Assembly: GCA_004296865.1 (NCBI GenBank) | Contig: SCVQ01000522.1 | Location: 1 to 7,014, forward strand | Source: Nitrospirota bacterium | GTDB taxonomy: Bacteria; Nitrospirota; Nitrospiria; Nitrospirales; Nitrospiraceae | DNA: 7,014 nt | Direction: 5' to 3' | Part shown: positions 3,549 to 7,014 of the stretch, piece by piece | Layout of the letters: each line of letters begins with the position of its first letter | How positions within the stretch are numbered: the first letter of the stretch is position 1 | Notes under the pieces: model-generated | Database searches by the model: none | Told to the model about the DNA's origin: nothing | Seen by the model: the letters and a program-made list of their open reading frames with translations, nothing else | Program-made: the position numbers and the translations under genes

Positions 3549-6347
3549 ATGGCGCTCCGACAACTCGAGAAAACGTATGAGCCCAAGCAGGTCGAAGAAC
3601 GGTGGTACCGGTTCTGGATCGATCGGGGCTATTTTCACGCCTCCCCGCAGCACCCGCAGCAGCCGTACACGATCGTCATCCCTCCGCCCAACATCACCGG
3701 CTCCCTTCACGTCGGCCACGCGCTGAACAACTCCCTGCAGGACATCCTGATCCGCTGGCGGCGCATGCAGGGACGCAACACCCTCTGGATGCCCGGCACG
3801 GACCACGCCGGCATCGCCACGCAGAACGTGGTGGAGCGGCAGCTCATGTCGGAAGGGACCACGCGCGAGGCGCTGGGACGGGACGCGTTCATCAAGCGGG
3901 TCTGGGACTGGAAAGCCCAGTCCGGCGGAACAATCATCCAGCAACTGAAGCGACTGGGCGCCTCCTGCGACTGGGATCGTCTCCGGTTTACGATGGACGA
4001 GGGGCTCTCCAAGGCCGTCCGCGAGGTCTTTGTCCGTCTCCACGAGGAGGGGCTCATCTACCGGGGCGAGCGGCTGATCAACTGGTGCCCTCGCTGCCTG
4101 ACGGCTCTGTCCGACATCGAGGTCGAACATGAAGACCAGCCGGGCAAGCTGTACCATATCCGTTATCCCTTGGCCGACGACCCCGCCACGTTCCTCGTCG
4201 TCGCCACAACCAGGCCGGAGACGCTGCTGGGGGACACCGCCATAGCCGTCCACCCGGAAGACCCTCGCCATGCGGCCCTCATCGGCAAGTCCGTGCGCCT
4301 CCCCCTCACCAGCCGGGAGATTCCGATCGTCGGGGACTCGATCCTAGTGGATCGCGAATTCGGGACCGGGGCGGTCAAGATCACGCCGGCGCACGACTTC
4401 AACGACTTCGAAGCCGGCGAACGACACCGGCTCCCGCGCCTGGCGATCCTCGATCACCAGGCCCGTTTGGACCCCGTGGGGCTGCGAGCCGCCCTCGTCG
4501 ACCGAGAAATCATCGAGGCCATCGAACTGCTCCGCGTCAACCAGGCGAGACCGAAGATCGAACAGAAGCTCCAGGAACGCGGCCTCCTTGCCAAGGTCGA
4601 AGCCCACAAGATGGCGCTGGGCAAATGCTACCGGTGCAAGACCGTCGTCGAGCCCTACCTCTCGCCACAGTGGTTCGTCAAGATCAAGCCGCTGGCCGAG
4701 CCGGCCATCAAGGCCGTGGAAGACGGGCGCGTCCGGCTGATCCCGGAAGCGTGGACCAACAACTACCTCGGCTGGATGCGCGACATCAAGGACTGGTGCA
4801 TTTCCCGTCAGATTTGGTGGGGGCATCAGATCCCGGCCTGGTACTGCCGGCCCTGCAATGCGGACGCGATCCTGGAGACCGCCCACGAGGGCATGTCCAC
4901 AACGGAAGCCCAGACCTTGCCGAAGGCGTCCCGCAAGCGAATCACCATCCTCTCGAATGCCACTCCCCTCGTCTCCAGGGTCGAACCGACTCGTTGTCCG
5001 GCCTGCGGCGGGAACGACTTCTTCCAGGACCCCGATGTGCTGGACACCTGGTTTTCCTCCGCCCTCTGGCCTTTCTCAACCCTGGGCTGGCCGGAACAGA
5101 CGCCGGAACTCAAGACCTTCTATCCCACCTCGACCCTCGTGACGGGCCTGGACATTCTGTTCTTTTGGGTGGCCCGCATGATCATGATGGGGCTCAAGTT
5201 CACGGGCGAGGTGCCTTTCCGCGACGTGTACATCCACGCGCTGGTGCGGGACGCCGAAGGGCAGAAGATGAGCAAGTCCAAAGGCAACGTGATCGATCCG
5301 CTGAGTGTGATGGACCGGTACGGCACCGACGCCCTGCGGTTCACGCTGGCGTCCATGGCCTCGCCGGGCCGCGACATCAAGCTGGCCGAGGAACGCATCG
5401 AGGGGTATCGCAATTTCGCGAACAAGATCTGGAACGCCGCCCGGTTCATCTTGATGCACCTGGACGGTCCGCACGACCACGTCCCGCTCAAGGAACGATC
5501 CTTCGCCGACCGCTGGATCATGAGCCGCCTGAACCATACGATCCGGGCCGTCAACACAGCCCTGGAGCAGTATCGGTTCGACCAGGCGGCCAGCCAGTTG
5601 TACCAATTCATCTGGCACGAGTACTGCGACTGGTACCTGGAATTGGCAAAGCCCTCGCTCCAAGACAAGGAGTCGCCCGAGGCGAACCGAACCCGTCAGA
5701 CCCTCCTTGAGTCGTTCGAAACGCTGCTGCGCTTGCTCCACCCCTTCATGCCTTTCGTCTCGGAGGAAATCTGGCAGACCGTCCCGCACGATGGCGACAG
5801 CATCGTCACCCAACCCTACCCCAATCCGACCCCCGACTGGGAATCCAAGGACGCCGAGGCTGCCTTTGCAACACTGGAACAGTTTGTGACGACGGTGAGA
5901 ACCGGACGGGCCTTGCTCAATTATCAACCGGGCAAGAAAGTCACCCTCTACGGGGCGGCTGTACGGGAGGACCACTTCGCAGGCTTGCAACAACTCCGCC
6001 CCTCCATCGAACACCTCAGTCGCGGCACGGTGCATCTGACCGCCATCGAAACATGGCCGACCGACAACGTGCTTCGTCTGGTAACGGAAGGGATCTCGGC
6101 GGGGTTGGTCGTCGAGGGAGAGGTTGATTTTGAGAGCCTGCTCCAGAAAATTCAGAAACAGCACAAAGACAATCAGCAGGAAACGAAACGGCTCGAAGCC
6201 AAGCTCGGCAATGTCGAGTTCACGTCAAAAGCTCCTCCTGAAGTCATTCACGAACACCGCGACCGCGTCAGAATCCTTCAGCAGGAAAGCCGCTTACTCG
6301 GCAGCAGCGAACAGCAGTTGCGCACCATGATGCCCGCCAAGGAATAG
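3549..6347 (+). CDS. valS: Valyl-tRNA synthetase
   Basis: ValRS charges tRNA-Val with valine using ATP in the cytoplasm and hydrolyses mischarged Thr-tRNA-Val. The 932-residue product is of normal family length. It has the class I HIGH motif as HVGH (54-57) after PPPNITGSL, the KMSKS loop (573-577), and the CP1 editing domain with TTRPET (220-225) and HDFND (282-286; the more usual form is HDPxD). It also has the anticodon-binding helical domain, with CDWYLELAKPSL and LLHPFMPFVSEEIW, and a C-terminal coiled-coil tRNA-binding arm (about 858-925). Four CxxC pairs (180/183, 360/363, 433/436, 483/486) match two zinc sites as in zinc-containing bacterial ValRS. About 46 residues separate the last two pairs, which is long. 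In-frame starts at 3477 (GTG) and 3513 (ATG) are possible, but MALRQLEKTYEPKQVEERWY fits the family N-terminus. The Shine-Dalgarno (AAAGG, 13 nt away) is weak. nadC follows without a gap. Confidence 0.98.
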   Translation: MALRQLEKTYEPKQVEERWYRFWIDRGYFHASPQHPQQPYTIVIPPPNITGSLHVGHALNNSLQDILIRWRRMQGRNTLWMPGTDHAGIATQNVVERQLMSEGTTREALGRDAFIKRVWDWKAQSGGTIIQQLKRLGASCDWDRLRFTMDEGLSKAVREVFVRLHEEGLIYRGERLINWCPRCLTALSDIEVEHEDQPGKLYHIRYPLADDPATFLVVATTRPETLLGDTAIAVHPEDPRHAALIGKSVRLPLTSREIPIVGDSILVDREFGTGAVKITPAHDFNDFEAGERHRLPRLAILDHQARLDPVGLRAALVDREIIEAIELLRVNQARPKIEQKLQERGLLAKVEAHKMALGKCYRCKTVVEPYLSPQWFVKIKPLAEPAIKAVEDGRVRLIPEAWTNNYLGWMRDIKDWCISRQIWWGHQIPAWYCRPCNADAILETAHEGMSTTEAQTLPKASRKRITILSNATPLVSRVEPTRCPACGGNDFFQDPDVLDTWFSSALWPFSTLGWPEQTPELKTFYPTSTLVTGLDILFFWVARMIMMGLKFTGEVPFRDVYIHALVRDAEGQKMSKSKGNVIDPLSVMDRYGTDALRFTLASMASPGRDIKLAEERIEGYRNFANKIWNAARFILMHLDGPHDHVPLKERSFADRWIMSRLNHTIRAVNTALEQYRFDQAASQLYQFIWHEYCDWYLELAKPSLQDKESPEANRTRQTLLESFETLLRLLHPFMPFVSEEIWQTVPHDGDSIVTQPYPNPTPDWESKDAEAAFATLEQFVTTVRTGRALLNYQPGKKVTLYGAAVREDHFAGLQQLRPSIEHLSRGTVHLTAIETWPTDNVLRLVTEGISAGLVVEGEVDFESLLQKIQKQHKDNQQETKRLEAKLGNVEFTSKAPPEVIHEHRDRVRILQQESRLLGSSEQQLRTMMPAKE

Positions 6348-7014
6348 ATGCCCCTCCCCTCTGCCGACCAGATTCGGACGGTCGTCCGGCGAGCCCTGGA
6401 CGAGGACCTCGCCCTAGGCGATGTGACGACCGCCGCCCTCTTCCCCAAGCCGATCCCCGCCCACGGGACCGTGACGGCGCATCAGACGCTCGTCCTGGCC
6501 GGGATTGCCGTGGCGCGGGAAGTCTTCACTGTGGTGGATCCGACGGTGCGAGTCATCCGGGCGCTCGCAGATGGGACCCCGGTCACGAAAGGCCAGACTG
6601 TGCTCACGGTTCACGGCGACGCCCGTTCGCTCCTGATGGCAGAACGAGTGGCCTTGAACTTCCTCCAGCACCTCTCCGGCATCGCCACATTGACCGGGCG
6701 GTTTTGCCATGCGGTCCGCGGCAGTCACGCCACGATCTTGGATACGCGCAAAACCACTCCCGGGCTGCGCACCTTGCAGAAATGGGCCGTGACGTTGGGC
6801 GGAGGGCAGAACCATCGGCACTCCCTGGGCGACGGCATCTTGATCAAGGACAACCACCTGTTGTTGTTGCAAGGCCGGCACATCGGTATCGCCCAAGCCT
6901 GTGTGCTCGCTCGCAAGCACGCGCCGCATGGGCTCCGGATCAGCGTCGAAGTCCAGTCCCTCGATCAAGTGCGGGAAGCCCTTCAAGGCGCCGCCGACGT
7001 GATCCTCCTGGACA
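6348..7014 (+). CDS. nadC: Nicotinate-nucleotide pyrophosphorylase (quinolinate phosphoribosyltransferase), partial
   Basis: NadC converts quinolinate and PRPP to nicotinate mononucleotide, CO2 and pyrophosphate, the step that commits quinolinate to NAD synthesis. The frame starts with ATG at 6348, immediately after the valS TAG, and is open to the right edge: 222 codons of an expected 280-290. Family motifs appear in order: EDLALGDVTT (19-28), ERVALNFLQHLSGIAT (99-114), DTRKTTPGLR (132-141), K145 with GGGQNHR (151-157), and LIKDNH (165-170). VEV (200-202) and LLD (220-222) mark the start of the C-terminal barrel strands. The basic residues that bind quinolinate and PRPP phosphates in this family (in DTRK, HR and LIK) are all present, so the enzyme should be active. 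AAGGA inside the last valS codons, 4 nt before the ATG, is the likely ribosome-binding site, implying translational coupling in a valS-nadC operon. Confidence 0.97.
   Translation, partial: MPLPSADQIRTVVRRALDEDLALGDVTTAALFPKPIPAHGTVTAHQTLVLAGIAVAREVFTVVDPTVRVIRALADGTPVTKGQTVLTVHGDARSLLMAERVALNFLQHLSGIATLTGRFCHAVRGSHATILDTRKTTPGLRTLQKWAVTLGGGQNHRHSLGDGILIKDNHLLLLQGRHIGIAQACVLARKHAPHGLRISVEVQSLDQVREALQGAADVILLD

Noticed and set aside
4625..6164. Long open frames overlapping valS (361 codons on plus, 362 on minus)
   Set aside because: valS is unambiguous along its whole length. The overlapping products are low-complexity Arg/Gly/Pro-rich and lack ribosome-binding sites or domains.
6414..6986. 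A 190-codon minus-strand frame over nadC
   Set aside because: It is antisense to all the NadC active-site motifs and has no domain of its own.

Overview
The window is GC-rich bacterial chromosome (about 60% G+C by eye) with ordinary housekeeping and conserved-hypothetical genes. The valyl-tRNA synthetase, the DUF1284 protein and tandem intergenic heptads of the GTGAGGC type make a Nitrospira-like (Nitrospirota) organism my best guess. That guess rests on remembered resemblance, not on a database search. No tRNA, rRNA, CRISPR array, transposase or phage gene is visible.

Layout. The left part (1-1417) reads leftward and holds a putative zinc metallopeptidase (HETGH) followed after 2 nt by the first 86 codons of a D-Ala-D-Ala-ligase-like ATP-grasp protein that runs off the left edge. 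A gap of about 300 bp (1418-1725) holds short 12-bp repeats and small hairpins but no convincing gene. The middle part (1726-3297) also reads leftward: a 35-residue Lys/Arg-rich protein with its own promoter and a strong Shine-Dalgarno sequence, then a DUF1284 protein with a duplicated Cys motif, then a HAD hydrolase of the HDHD3/DREG-2 type 19 nt downstream of it. The divergent intergenic region (3298-3548) carries outward-facing promoter candidates for the small gene and for valS. Between them lies an inverted pair of degenerate heptad arrays that can fold into a long hairpin. The right part (3549-7014) reads rightward: valS, complete at 932 codons, then nadC, whose ATG directly abuts the valS stop and which runs off the right edge.

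How the genes work together. valS and nadC look co-transcribed, joining aminoacylation and NAD synthesis only by operon position. DUF1284 and the HAD hydrolase look like a two-gene unit under a good sigma70-like promoter. The metallopeptidase/ATP-grasp pair is the most suggestive of an uncharacterised pathway: a peptide-bond-forming ligase fold translationally coupled to a predicted peptidase. The clearest gene that standard length cut-offs would miss is the 35-residue basic protein at 3190-3297.
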